The translations under genes and the position numbers were made by a program. From assembly GCA_023663145.1 (NCBI GenBank), contig JAMPHZ010000001.1, forward strand, positions 62,001 to 126,000: DNA of 64,000 bases. Reading direction: 5' to 3'. Of the stretch, positions 26,432-35,584 are shown one piece after another. The notes below the pieces were generated by a model. The model saw only the letters and a program-made list of their open reading frames with translations, searched no databases and was not told the DNA's origin. Positions within the stretch are counted from its first letter, which is position 1, and each line of letters opens with the position of its first letter. This stretch comes from Odoribacter sp. Lineage in GTDB: Bacteria; Bacteroidota; Bacteroidia; Bacteroidales; Muribaculaceae.

Positions 26432-27721
26432 TCAGATTGTGTGGTTTATTTCTATGGTCTGGTTGCGGTCGGGACCAACCGAAACGATGGTCACAGGCAC
26501 GCCCAGTTGTTTTTCAATAAATTTGATATAATCGCTGAATTCACGGGGAAATTCAGTCTCTGATGAGACTTTGGTAAGGTCGGTCTTCCATCCGGGTAGT
26601 TCAGTGTATACCGGCGTGGGGATATGTCCCGGAGTATCAAGTGAGAACGGAAAGTCAGGGGTTGTTGTTCCGTTAATGTCGTATGCGGTGCATGCTTTGA
26701 TAGTGTCGAATCCATCAAGTACATCGCTTTTCATCATTATGAGTTTCGTTACACCGTTTATCATCACGGCATATCTCAATGCAACAAGGTCGATCCATCC
26801 GCATCGGCGTTCGCGGCCGGTTACGGCGCCGTATTCGTGACCAATGTCACGCATGCGCTTCCCATCTTCGTCGAATAGCTCAGTGGGGAACGGTCCGCTT
26901 CCCACGCGTGTGCAATATGCTTTGAATATGCCATATACATCGCCAATTTTTCCAGGGGCCACTCCAAGTCCGGTGCATGCTCCTGCGGAAATGGTGTTTG
27001 ATGAGGTAACGAACGGATATGAACCGAAGTCAACGTCAAGCATTGTCCCTTGCGCTCCTTCACACAGTATCTTATTTCCGGCCATCAGTGCCTTGTTGAG
27101 GTAATGCTCTGAATCGACGAGATCGAATGTCTTTATGTAATCAATGGCTTTGAGCCATAGGTCAAGCAGATGCTTCAACTCGGTGGGGTCGACGCTTCCG
27201 CCCAAGGCTTTTATTGCCTCAATGTGGCGGTTTATGGCTTTGTCGAGATGCTGGCTGAAGTCAGGGGCTTCGATGTCGCCCACGCGTAATCCGGCACGGG
27301 AAATCTTATCTGTGTATGTCGGTCCTATTCCTTTGCCGGTGGTGCCGATCTTACCGTCGCCTTTGGCTGCTTCGGCAGCGGCGTCAAGCAAGCGGTGTGT
27401 TGGCAGGATAAGGTGGGCTTTACGTGAGATTTTGAGAATTTTGCGCAGGTCGGTGCCCGTGTCTATCAGTTCCTGAGCTTCCGCGCTGAAAAGCACCGGA
27501 TCAAGCACAACTCCGTTACCTATGAGGTTGACATTGCCCTGAAATACGCCGGAGGGTATTGACCGCAGCACTACCTTACGGCCATCAAATTCGAGGGTGT
27601 GGCCGGCGTTGGGGCCTCCCTGGAATCGTGCTACTATGTCGTAGCGGGGTGTGAGCACGTCTACTACTTTTCCTTTGCCTTCGTCGCCCCACTGGAGGCC
27701 CAAGAGAATATCAACTTTCAT
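26432..27721 (-). CDS. purA: Adenylosuccinate synthetase
   Basis: First committed step from IMP to AMP (IMP + Asp + GTP). The protein has 429 residues: QWGDEGKGKVVDVL (10-23, GTP/IMP site), NAGHTLEF, TGKGIGPTYTDKISR near 130, and AVTGRERRCGWIDL near 297. All signatures are intact. Its ATG overlaps the stop of the Fur-type regulator gene (ATGA). The fur-purA pairing is common in Bacteroidetes. Confidence 0.97.
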   Translation of the reverse strand: MKVDILLGLQWGDEGKGKVVDVLTPRYDIVARFQGGPNAGHTLEFDGRKVVLRSIPSGVFQGNVNLIGNGVVLDPVLFSAEAQELIDTGTDLRKILKISRKAHLILPTHRLLDAAAEAAKGDGKIGTTGKGIGPTYTDKISRAGLRVGDIEAPDFSQHLDKAINRHIEAIKALGGSVDPTELKHLLDLWLKAIDYIKTFDLVDSEHYLNKALMAGNKILCEGAQGTMLDVDFGSYPFVTSSNTISAGACTGLGVAPGKIGDVYGIFKAYCTRVGSGPFPTELFDEDGKRMRDIGHEYGAVTGRERRCGWIDLVALRYAVMINGVTKLIMMKSDVLDGFDTIKACTAYDINGTTTPDFPFSLDTPGHIPTPVYTELPGWKTDLTKVSSETEFPREFSDYIKFIEKQLGVPVTIVSVGPDRNQTIEINHTI

Positions 27722-28227
27722 TTTTTATTGGTTGGTTTATTGGTGTTGTATGGTTTACGGCTGTTTGCGCGGTTCCGCCGTCGGCAGGCGCTGCATTGGC
27801 CGTAGATGTTCAATGAATAGTCTTCAGGAGAGAAGCCACCCCAGGTGCGCACCGATATTGATCTGGCTAGTTCGGTGTCTTTCACCAGTTTTATCTTTCC
27901 GCAACTTTTGCATATAAGATGCACCGGGCGGCCGATTGAGTCGGGGGCTTCGGTGCGTTCGTATTCATAAATGTTGCGGTTTATCACGAATCGTCTCACA
28001 AGTCCGCAATCAATGAGCAGTTCAAGAGTGTGATATACTGTGGGTGATGATACGTGATAGTTGTTTTGCTCGAGATTCTCGATTACTTGCTCGGCTCTGA
28101 AATGTATGGGGCAAGCTTCTACTGCCGATAATATGGCAAAACGTTCAGGCGTGCGGCGTCGCCCGTGTAAAACAAGATATTCATCGAATATGCTTCTGTT
28201 TGATGCTTCTGAACGTTGAGATTTCAT
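27718..28227 (-). CDS. Fur family transcriptional regulator
   Basis: The protein has 169 residues from ATG 28227 (MKSQRSEASNRS); a longer frame to 28344 would start upstream of the -7 box at 28284-28291. Winged-helix DNA-binding part: RRTPERFAILSAVEACPIHFRAEQVI and SSPTVYHTLELLIDCGLVRRF. Structural zinc cysteines CKSCG and CSACRRR are present. The regulatory-metal His residues of classical Fur are sparse, so the sensed signal (iron, zinc, peroxide) is open. The tail is basic and Asn/Lys-rich. First gene of the purA operon, so it may autoregulate purine and trpS genes downstream. Confidence 0.9.
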   Translation of the reverse strand: MKSQRSEASNRSIFDEYLVLHGRRRTPERFAILSAVEACPIHFRAEQVIENLEQNNYHVSSPTVYHTLELLIDCGLVRRFVINRNIYEYERTEAPDSIGRPVHLICKSCGKIKLVKDTELARSISVRTWGGFSPEDYSLNIYGQCSACRRRNRANSRKPYNTNKPTNKK

Positions 28228-28283
28228 GCCGTTGAAAGAGATGGCGGTGACCTGTGGAGGCAGGCATCGGTGCCAATCCGATG

Positions 28284-28291
28284 CAAACTTA
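28284..28291 (-). promoter_or_regulatory. -7 promoter box for the fur-purA operon
   Basis: Minus-strand TAAGTTTG followed by CATC, 56 bases before the ATG at 28227. It matches TAnnTTTG; -33 is not clear. Confidence 0.55.
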
Positions 28292-28440
28292 CACATTTTT
28301 TTGCAATCTGTAACTATCCTGCGCTCCTTTTTTATCAACAGCATGCGGCTCTTGCGGGAAGGTTGTGGTGTAAATGGTTAAAAAATTGTCCGTTTCAGTG
28401 TATTTTTATTTTGATACAAATTTATATAGTTTATATTTCG

Positions 28441-28448
28441 TATCTTCG
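28441..28448 (+). promoter_or_regulatory. Possible -7 box for the RND efflux operon
   Basis: TATCTTCG differs from TAnnTTTG by one base. It lies 56 bases before the tolC-like ATG at 28505, in an A/T-rich stretch. AGGAG at 28464-28468 lies within the leader but is too far from the ATG to be its ribosome binding site. Confidence 0.35.
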
Positions 28449-28504
28449 CACTGATTTTATTTTAGGAGTTTCCGTGTAATTACATTTATTTTTTTGTTGA
28501 TTGA

Positions 28505-29923
28505 ATGAATCTAAAACGTTTGCTTTCGGCGGCCATGGCCACAGCAGTGAGTGTGCCTCTGGCATTGGCTTCCGAATCATTTACACTTGAAGAGTGCCTT
28601 GCCATAGCACTTTCAGATAACCCTACGGTAAAGATAGCTGACATGGAGGTGGTCAAGGCTGACTATTCCCGTCGTGAGACCCTTGGGCAACTGTTGCCAT
28701 CGGTGAGTTTCGATGGTTCATATCAGCGTACCCTTAAGAAGCAGGTGGCTTATATGAATATGGATGCTTTCGGCTCGTTCGGCGATTCCACACAGGGTGA
28801 TGACACTTCTCAGGATGATGCTGCAACATCCATTCCCTCCGGAGATACAGGCATAAAGATGGGTCTTGATAATATGTATTCGCTTGGATTTCAGGCTTCA
28901 GTGCCAATAGTCGCGCCGCAGCTGTGGGCCTCGTTGAAGTTGAGTGACGTGCAGATAGAGAGAGCGGTAGAGCAGGCCCGGTCTTCGCGTCTTGATCTTG
29001 TAAATCAGGTCAAAAATGCTTATTACGCACTTCAGCTTGCTCTTGACTCACGGCGGGTTGTGCAGGAAAGCTATGATATGGCTGAACTTACTTACAAGAC
29101 CTATAGTCGCCGATTCGAGGTGGGAGATGCCTCTGAGTACGAAGTGCTGCGCACATCGGTTGCTCTTAAAAATATAGAGCCGGAAATCATACAATGTGAT
29201 ATTGAAATACGCCGCGCCCGTTTGCAGTTGGCGATACTGATGGGCATTGATGTGAATACACCTTTCGAGATTGAAGGTTCATTGGCAGAATATGAGAGTA
29301 CAATGTATGATGATGTTATGAATCTCTCAAGTGATCTGTCATCAAACACATCGTTGATAATGAACAGTATAGAGACTCGAACTCTTGAGCGTACCCTTTC
29401 GGTACAGAAGGCTTCGTGGTATCCCACCGTGGCACTCACCGGCAATTATAACTGGATGTCGTCAAGCAACGGATCGCCGTTCAAGAATTTCAGATGGACT
29501 CCATATTCAATCGTCGGGCTCTCGGTGAGCATCCCTCTTTATCAAGGCGGACAGCGTTACAACCGTATAAAGCAGGCCCGAATCCAGCTTGATGAGATGG
29601 CTTATGTCAGAGAGAACCTTACCAACACTCTTAACTCACAGGTTGCTATAGCTATAGACAACATACGCCTTAATGTAAAGCAGATAGCGTCGTCAAACGA
29701 GAGTGTGGGCGAGGCCTCGCGGGCCCACGACATACAGGTGCGCAGTTTCGATATAGGGGCCACGACATACCTTGATCTGCGTGACAGCGAATTGTCGCTT
29801 ACACGTGCTCGTCTTGCCTATTATCAGGCGATATACAATTATCTTGTGGCCGGCAGTGACCTTGAGTTACTGCTCGGTAACGCACCAATAGAATCATATA
29901 CCTCAGTAACCGATAATAATTAA
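28505..29923 (+). CDS. TolC-family outer-membrane efflux protein
   Basis: The protein has 472 residues with a signal peptide (AMATAVSVPLALA) and FTLEECLAIALSDNPTV at the mature start, the standard opening of the family. Two OEP repeats follow, with long amphipathic helices (for example VEQARSSRLDLVNQVKNAYY and VAIAIDNIRLNVKQIASSNE), and beta segments WYPTVALTGNYNW and GLSVSIPLYQGGQ. It forms the trimeric exit duct. First gene of the operon; 3 bases before the adaptor gene. Confidence 0.94.
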   Translation: MNLKRLLSAAMATAVSVPLALASESFTLEECLAIALSDNPTVKIADMEVVKADYSRRETLGQLLPSVSFDGSYQRTLKKQVAYMNMDAFGSFGDSTQGDDTSQDDAATSIPSGDTGIKMGLDNMYSLGFQASVPIVAPQLWASLKLSDVQIERAVEQARSSRLDLVNQVKNAYYALQLALDSRRVVQESYDMAELTYKTYSRRFEVGDASEYEVLRTSVALKNIEPEIIQCDIEIRRARLQLAILMGIDVNTPFEIEGSLAEYESTMYDDVMNLSSDLSSNTSLIMNSIETRTLERTLSVQKASWYPTVALTGNYNWMSSSNGSPFKNFRWTPYSIVGLSVSIPLYQGGQRYNRIKQARIQLDEMAYVRENLTNTLNSQVAIAIDNIRLNVKQIASSNESVGEASRAHDIQVRSFDIGATTYLDLRDSELSLTRARLAYYQAIYNYLVAGSDLELLLGNAPIESYTSVTDNN

Positions 29924-29926
29924 GAT

Positions 29927-30970
29927 ATGGATATATATAAAAAGCATATTGTTTCATGTTGCGCCATAGCTTGCGTAATGCTGTCTTCCTGTGGCGGAAA
30001 AGGCGAATCTGACACTGCAACGGCTGTCAATGACGAAGCACCCGAACTTGCGATCGTCGATGTTGATGTAGCACACAGGGTAACGGTGCCTCATACGGTG
30101 AGCTATACTGCCAATATAGAGGCGGAAAATGTCAATAACATAGCCCCGGCGATGGCTAACCGTATAAAAACCATAACGGTAGATGTAGGAGATCATGTGC
30201 GACGCGGCCAGGTTCTCGCAACTCTTGATGCTACAACTGCTGATCAACAACGCCTTAATCTTGAACAGGCCCGTCGGGACTATGAGCGCGCGGTGCAGTT
30301 GCTTGAGATCGGTGCCGGCACACGCAGCACAGTTGATCAACTGAAAACACAACTTGACGCACTTGCCACCCAATATGACAATACAATAACCAATACTGTG
30401 CTGACCTCACCGATAAACGGGGTTGTAACTGCCCGTAACTATGATCCAGGTGACATGACCGGCGCTCAACCTATATTAACCGTAGGGCAGATAACTCCCT
30501 CGGTGAAGGTTATGATAAATGTGAACGAGAGCGATATATCCCGCATCACACGCGGTATGCAGGTTGAGGTGTCGCTTGATGCATTCGAGGGCGAGACGTT
30601 CACCGGTAGAGTGACACGGGTGGCGCCGGCTGTAGATGTGGCTACCCGTACATTCCCGGCCGAGGTTACACTGGCAAATCCTCAAGGACGTATTCTTCCG
30701 GGAATGTTTGCCCGTGTGATCATTAACCTCGGCGATCGGGAAAGCGTGGTTGTACCTGATCTCGCTATTGACAAGCAGCGTGGTTCAAATAATAAATATG
30801 TATATGTGTACAAAGACGGCAAGGTGTCGTATAACAAGGTTGAACTTGGTTCGCGCCTTGACACTGGATATGAACTGCTTTCGGGTGTGAACGAGGGCGA
30901 CACTATAGTTGTGGCAGGTCAGTCACGTCTGGCACATGGAGTCGAAGTCATTATTAACGATAAGAAATAA
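29927..30970 (+). CDS. RND efflux periplasmic adaptor, lipoprotein
   Basis: The protein has 347 residues with lipobox MLSSC (Cys22), so it is anchored in the inner membrane. The membrane-fusion protein layout is seen: VAHRVTVPHTVSYTANIEAE, lipoyl-like VGDHVRRGQVLATLD, a short coiled-coil hairpin (QRLNLEQARRDYERAVQLL ... VDQLKTQLDALATQYD), TSPINGVVTARNYDPG, and the beta-barrel PSVKVMINVNESD. It links the RND pump to the TolC duct. Confidence 0.94.
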   Translation: MDIYKKHIVSCCAIACVMLSSCGGKGESDTATAVNDEAPELAIVDVDVAHRVTVPHTVSYTANIEAENVNNIAPAMANRIKTITVDVGDHVRRGQVLATLDATTADQQRLNLEQARRDYERAVQLLEIGAGTRSTVDQLKTQLDALATQYDNTITNTVLTSPINGVVTARNYDPGDMTGAQPILTVGQITPSVKVMINVNESDISRITRGMQVEVSLDAFEGETFTGRVTRVAPAVDVATRTFPAEVTLANPQGRILPGMFARVIINLGDRESVVVPDLAIDKQRGSNNKYVYVYKDGKVSYNKVELGSRLDTGYELLSGVNEGDTIVVAGQSRLAHGVEVIINDKK

Positions 30971-30976
30971 CGTATC

Positions 30977-33900
30977 ATGAGTCTTTACGGCGGAGCGGTC
31001 AGGCGCCCTATAATGACCACCTTGTGTTTTGTGGCGGTGGTTATACTGGGCCTGTTCTCGCTCAATAAACTTCCAATTGACCTATACCCCGACATAGATA
31101 CAAATACCCTGATGGTCATGACCACATATCAGGGGGCGAGCGCGCAGGATATAGAGCAGAATATAACGCGCCCGCTTGAGAATGTGCTTAACTCTGTGTC
31201 AAATCTCAAGCACATCACATCGGCGTCTCGCGAGAATATCTCGGTGATTACCCTTGAGTTCGAATATGGCTATGATATAGATGTGCTGACCAATGACGTG
31301 CGTGATAAACTCGATATGATATCATCAGCTATGCCTGATGATGCCGAGACACCGATCATTTTCAAGTTCTCAACCGACATGATACCAATCCTGCTCCTCT
31401 CGGTTCAGGCTGATGAGAGCATGCCCGGCTTGTATAAGATACTTGATGATGCTGTGGCCAATCCGTTGGCACGCATCTCCGGAGTGGGCTCGGTGTCAAT
31501 CTCCGGCGCGCCCAAACGTGAGATCCATGTTTATGTTGATCCGGCGCGTCTTGAGGCTTATAATATGACAGTTGAACAGATCTCGACAATAATAGGTGCT
31601 GAAAACCGCAATATTCCCGGCGGTGTGATTGATCTTGGAAACAATACATTCTCGATGCGTGTCGAAGGCGAGTTCGAGGCTTCGGATGAGATGATGAATA
31701 TTGTGGTCGGATCATTTGGTGGCCGGAATATATATCTGCGTGATGTGGCCCGTATTGACGATTCACTTGAGGAACGCACGCAGACGACATTCAATAATGG
31801 GCGTCAGGGCGCCATGATTGTGATACAGAAACAAAGTGGTGCCAATTCGGTGGAAATCTCAAATAAGGTACTCAAGATTCTGCCTGAATTGCAAAAACGA
31901 CTGCCCTCGGATGTAAAACTCGGCATCATAGTCGATACATCCGACAATATACGCAATACTATCAACTCCCTTGTTGAGACAGTGCTCTATGCGTTATTGT
32001 TCGTAGTGATAGTGGTGTTCTTCTTCCTTGGCAGGTGGAGGGCCACTCTCATCATTACCCTCACTATCCCGATCTCTCTCATAGCTTCGTTCATTTATCT
32101 GGCAATAACCGGAAATTCTCTTAACATAGTGTCATTGTCGGCGCTTTCAATCTCGATAGGTATGGTGGTTGATGATGCCATTGTGGTGCTTGAGAATGTT
32201 ACGACACACATAGAGCGCGGTTCTGATCCGAAGCAGGCTGCCATTCATGGTACCAATGAGGTGGCGATCTCGGTCGTGGCATCTACGTTGACGCTTATTG
32301 CGGTATTTTTCCCTCTTACACTTGTGACCGGCATGACCGGTGTGCTCTTCCGCCAGTTGGGCTGGATGGTGACTATAATGATGATAATATCAACGGTGTG
32401 CGCCCTTTCACTCACTCCTATGTTGTGTTCGGTGCTCCTGCGGCGCACCACCCATCATTCCAAGGCGTATACTCTGCTGTTCACTCCTATAAGCCGGGCT
32501 CTCGATGCTCTTGATAACGGATATGCGTGGCTTCTCGGATGGGTGACATCGCACAAGATGATAACTGTTGTCGTTTGTCTGGGGTCATTTGTCGGTTCGG
32601 TCTTTCTTATGAAGCATGTAGGTACTGAATTCTTCCCGACAGCTGACGATGGTCGTCTGAGTGTAAGCCTTGAATTGCCGATAGGTGCGCGCGTGGAGCT
32701 TGCCAATGATGTGACGAGCCGCCTGTATAAAGAATGGCGTGAGAAGTATCCTGAGATACAGGTACTGAATTATACAACAGGTACGGCCTCAAGTGATAAT
32801 ACATTCGCCAATCTGAGTGATAACGGGCCGCACATAATCTCGATGAACATACGTCTTTCAGATCCTGGTGACCGTGACCGTGGAATCGTGGAGATAGCGC
32901 ATATGATGCGAGAAGATCTGCGACACTATCCAGAGTTTAAGAAAACCCAGGTAAATGTCGGCGGTAACATGGGTGGCATGGGCGGCGAGGCCTCGATTGA
33001 CTTTGAGATATATGGATATGATTTCGAAGAGACTGACTCCGTTGCGGCTCGTCTGAGCCGGGCGCTGCTTGCAATGCCCGGTACGGCCGATGTGATAATC
33101 TCTCGCGCCGATTATCAACCGGAATATCGTGTTGATTTTGACCGGGAGAAGCTGGCAATCTATGGCCTGAATCTATCTACGGCGGCTACTTATCTACGCA
33201 ACAGAATCAATGGCTCTCTTGCCTCGCAGTTCCGTGAGGATGGTGAGGAATATGATATTAAGGTAATGTACGCGCCTGAATCACGCACAAGTATCGAAGA
33301 TATCGAAAATATACTTATCTATAACAATGCAGGTACTCCGGTCCGTATTAAGGATGTGGGTAAGGTAGTGGAGCACTTCACGCCTCCTACAATTGAGCGT
33401 AAAGACCGCGAGCGTGTCATCACGGTGAAAACAGTGGTGCAGGGTGTGCCGATGTCGCAGGTTGTGCAGCAGGCCAATGCAGCAATAGATACTCTTGATA
33501 TCCCGCAGGGTATAGCCATACAACTTTCGGGCCAATATGAGGATCAGCAGGAATCGTTTACAGATCTCATGACTCTTGCGTTGCTGATTCTGGTGCTCGT
33601 TTATATAGTTATGGCGGCACAGTTCGAGAGTTATACATATCCCGGTATTATCATGACATCTGTGCTCTTCGCTTTCTCAGGCGTGTTCTTCATTCTTTAT
33701 CTGTCGGGGCATACTCTTAACGTTATGAGTATGATCGGTGCGATCATGCTTATCGGTATAGTGGTGAAGAACGGTATAGTGCTTATTGACTATATAACAT
33801 TGAACCGTGAGCGCGGCATGTCAATCAAGCGGGCTGTGATTGATGGCGGCCGTTCGCGTCTGCGTCCTGTGATCATGACATCATTGACAACCATCCTGGG

Positions 33901-34102
33901 TATGGTGCCCATGGCATGCGGTACCGGACAGGGAGCTGAGATGTGGCGCCCGATGGGAACCGCGGTAATCGGTGGTCTTACATTCTCAACTATCCTTACA
34001 TTGTTGTTCGTGCCGGTCCTTTATTGTGTGTTCGCCGGTAACGGGGTGAAGAACGCCCGTCGCAAGCATCACAAGTTATTACGTAAAAAAACAAAGAAAT
34101 GA
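30977..34102 (+). CDS. RND-superfamily efflux pump (HAE1 type)
   Basis: The protein has 1041 residues with the 12-helix RND layout: N-terminal RRPIMTTLCFVAVVILGLFSL, porter domain GASAQDIEQNITRPLE and GVGSVSISG, and central helices including GMVVDDAIVVLENV, whose two Asp residues are the proton-relay pair of TM4. GMVPMACGTGQGAEMWRPMG lies at the end. Typical drugs, dyes or bile salts are possible substrates. A glycine/methionine stretch (VNVGGNMGGMGGEASIDFEIYG, start VNVGGNMGGMGG) sits in the periplasmic loop. It overlaps the next gene by ATGA. Confidence 0.95.
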   Translation: MSLYGGAVRRPIMTTLCFVAVVILGLFSLNKLPIDLYPDIDTNTLMVMTTYQGASAQDIEQNITRPLENVLNSVSNLKHITSASRENISVITLEFEYGYDIDVLTNDVRDKLDMISSAMPDDAETPIIFKFSTDMIPILLLSVQADESMPGLYKILDDAVANPLARISGVGSVSISGAPKREIHVYVDPARLEAYNMTVEQISTIIGAENRNIPGGVIDLGNNTFSMRVEGEFEASDEMMNIVVGSFGGRNIYLRDVARIDDSLEERTQTTFNNGRQGAMIVIQKQSGANSVEISNKVLKILPELQKRLPSDVKLGIIVDTSDNIRNTINSLVETVLYALLFVVIVVFFFLGRWRATLIITLTIPISLIASFIYLAITGNSLNIVSLSALSISIGMVVDDAIVVLENVTTHIERGSDPKQAAIHGTNEVAISVVASTLTLIAVFFPLTLVTGMTGVLFRQLGWMVTIMMIISTVCALSLTPMLCSVLLRRTTHHSKAYTLLFTPISRALDALDNGYAWLLGWVTSHKMITVVVCLGSFVGSVFLMKHVGTEFFPTADDGRLSVSLELPIGARVELANDVTSRLYKEWREKYPEIQVLNYTTGTASSDNTFANLSDNGPHIISMNIRLSDPGDRDRGIVEIAHMMREDLRHYPEFKKTQVNVGGNMGGMGGEASIDFEIYGYDFEETDSVAARLSRALLAMPGTADVIISRADYQPEYRVDFDREKLAIYGLNLSTAATYLRNRINGSLASQFREDGEEYDIKVMYAPESRTSIEDIENILIYNNAGTPVRIKDVGKVVEHFTPPTIERKDRERVITVKTVVQGVPMSQVVQQANAAIDTLDIPQGIAIQLSGQYEDQQESFTDLMTLALLILVLVYIVMAAQFESYTYPGIIMTSVLFAFSGVFFILYLSGHTLNVMSMIGAIMLIGIVVKNGIVLIDYITLNRERGMSIKRAVIDGGRSRLRPVIMTSLTTILGMVPMACGTGQGAEMWRPMGTAVIGGLTFSTILTLLFVPVLYCVFAGNGVKNARRKHHKLLRKKTKK

Positions 34103-34395
34103 AAGCAGTATTCATTATATTCGATCAGGCTCATCGAGAGCGTATCCTTGAGGTTCTTGATCATCTCAATTGCCGTGGTTTCACATCGTGGAGCCAGGTG
34201 ACCGGGCGAGGCTCGGTTGAGGGAGAGCCTCACTATGGCTCGCATGCGTGGCCTTCGTTGGCTTCGGCTATAATAACTATGGTTCCCGACGAGCGGGTGC
34301 CGTTGTTACTTGACAGACTGCGGAGTTTCGATAACGAGCGTCCCAAACTTGGTTTGCGGGCGTTTGTATGGAAACTTGACGAACAGGGAGTATAA
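34099..34395 (+). CDS. PG0541-family transporter-associated protein
   Basis: The protein has 98 residues, soluble and PII-like in build (MKAVFIIFDQAHRERILEVLDHLNCRGFT ... VPLLLDRLRSF; the first part is cited by its ends MKAVFIIFDQ and LNCRGFT). This small family is found behind RND pumps in Bacteroidetes and named after P. gingivalis PG0541. It is coupled by ATGA to the pump gene and may sense a small ligand or regulate the pump. No experimental role is known to me. Confidence 0.85.
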   Translation: MKAVFIIFDQAHRERILEVLDHLNCRGFTSWSQVTGRGSVEGEPHYGSHAWPSLASAIITMVPDERVPLLLDRLRSFDNERPKLGLRAFVWKLDEQGV

Positions 34396-34436
34396 CTTCC
34401 GGAACAATTTTAATCCGGTGGGTATGGCCCGCTTAA

Positions 34437-34501
34437 AAAAGGTTAACTTTTATTTTGTTAAACGAATAATAGATTTATTTAACAATTTAAGTTAACCTTT
34501 T
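34437..34501. repeat. Nested palindrome upstream of moxR
   Basis: A 13-base perfect inverted repeat, AAAAGGTTAACTT (34437-34449) and AAGTTAACCTTTT (34489-34501), encloses a second one, TTGTTAAA (34455-34462) and TTTAACAA (34478-34485). Together they can form a long two-stage stem around a 15-base loop. The right arm lies where the -33 element of the moxR promoter should be (-7 box at 34516). It could be an operator for a dimeric or tetrameric regulator, or an A/T-rich terminator of the efflux operon. A small CCGGA/TCCGG hairpin (34399-34418) precedes it. Confidence 0.75.
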
Positions 34502-34515
34502 AATTGTTATAGTTG

Positions 34516-34523
34516 TAATTTTG
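34516..34523 (+). promoter_or_regulatory. -7 promoter box for the moxR-bat operon
   Basis: TAATTTTG matches TAnnTTTG, 56 bases before the moxR ATG at 34580. A GTG (34523) in the box would extend the reading frame but cannot be the start if transcription begins here. Confidence 0.6.
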
Positions 34524-34579
34524 TGGAAAAATTCATCCAAATAGATAACTACGAAATCAACTATAACAGTTTGAACCTT

Positions 34580-35575
34580 ATGAGCGAAACAGTTAATATC
34601 CGCGATCTCAACGCGTTAGTTGCATCAAAAAGCGACTTTGTGAATCTTATCACCCATGGTATGGATCAGACCATAGTGGGGCAGAAACATCTTGTTGAGT
34701 CGTTGCTCATCGCACTGCTTTCCAACGGACATATCTTGTTGGAAGGTGTTCCAGGCTTGGCCAAAACATTGGCAATCAAGACTCTTGCGCAGCTTATAGA
34801 TGCCAAGTACAGCCGTATTCAATTTACGCCGGACCTTCTACCTGCCGACGTTATAGGCACCATGGTCTATAGCGTTAAGAACGAGACTTTTCAGGTAAAG
34901 AAAGGCCCGGTATTCGCCAATTTTGTTTTGGCAGATGAGATTAACCGCGCTCCTGCCAAGGTGCAGAGTGCACTTCTTGAGGCCATGCAGGAACGTCAGG
35001 TGACAATAGGAGACAATACATTCTCACTTGACGAACCATTCCTTGTTATGGCCACGCAGAACCCTATAGAGCAGGAAGGGACTTATCCATTGCCTGAAGC
35101 TCAGGTTGACCGATTCCTTATGAAGGTCGTAATAGGATATCCTTCAAAGGAGGAAGAGAAGATAATCATACGTCAGAATATAGCCAATGAGCGTCGTGAA
35201 GTACGCCCCTTGCTCAAACCGCATGAAATTATTGAGGCACAGAAGGTGGTGGAACAGATATACGTGGACGAGAAAATCGAACGCTATATTGTAGATATAG
35301 TCTTCGCAACCCGCTTCCCGGTTGATTTCGGCCTTGATGATCTTTCGGGAATCATCGCTTTCGGTGCATCGCCCCGAGCCTCCATCAGCCTTGCACGGGC
35401 TGCCCGGGCCTACGCATTCCTGCACCAACGCGGTTATGTGGTACCCGAAGACGTGATAGCAGTCTGTCATGATGTGTTACGTCATCGCATCGGTGTGACC
35501 TATGAAGCCGAGGCCAATAATATCACCACTGACGAGATTATCACTGAGATTCTCGATAAGATTCAGGTTCCATAA
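34580..35575 (+). CDS. MoxR-family AAA+ ATPase
   Basis: The protein has 331 residues from MSETVNIRDLNAL. Walker A is GVPGLAKTLA, Walker B is VLADEINRAPAKVQSALLEA, then AMQERQVTIGD, sensor ATQNPIEQEGTYPLPEAQVDRF (quoted part: ATQNPIEQEGTYPLPEAQ). MoxR ATPases act as chaperones that mature or insert metal into partner proteins with von Willebrand A domains, which are encoded just downstream (BatA, BatB). First gene of the Bat operon. Confidence 0.95.
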   Translation: MSETVNIRDLNALVASKSDFVNLITHGMDQTIVGQKHLVESLLIALLSNGHILLEGVPGLAKTLAIKTLAQLIDAKYSRIQFTPDLLPADVIGTMVYSVKNETFQVKKGPVFANFVLADEINRAPAKVQSALLEAMQERQVTIGDNTFSLDEPFLVMATQNPIEQEGTYPLPEAQVDRFLMKVVIGYPSKEEEKIIIRQNIANERREVRPLLKPHEIIEAQKVVEQIYVDEKIERYIVDIVFATRFPVDFGLDDLSGIIAFGASPRASISLARAARAYAFLHQRGYVVPEDVIAVCHDVLRHRIGVTYEAEANNITTDEIITEILDKIQVP

Positions 35576-35584
35576 CCCTTGACT

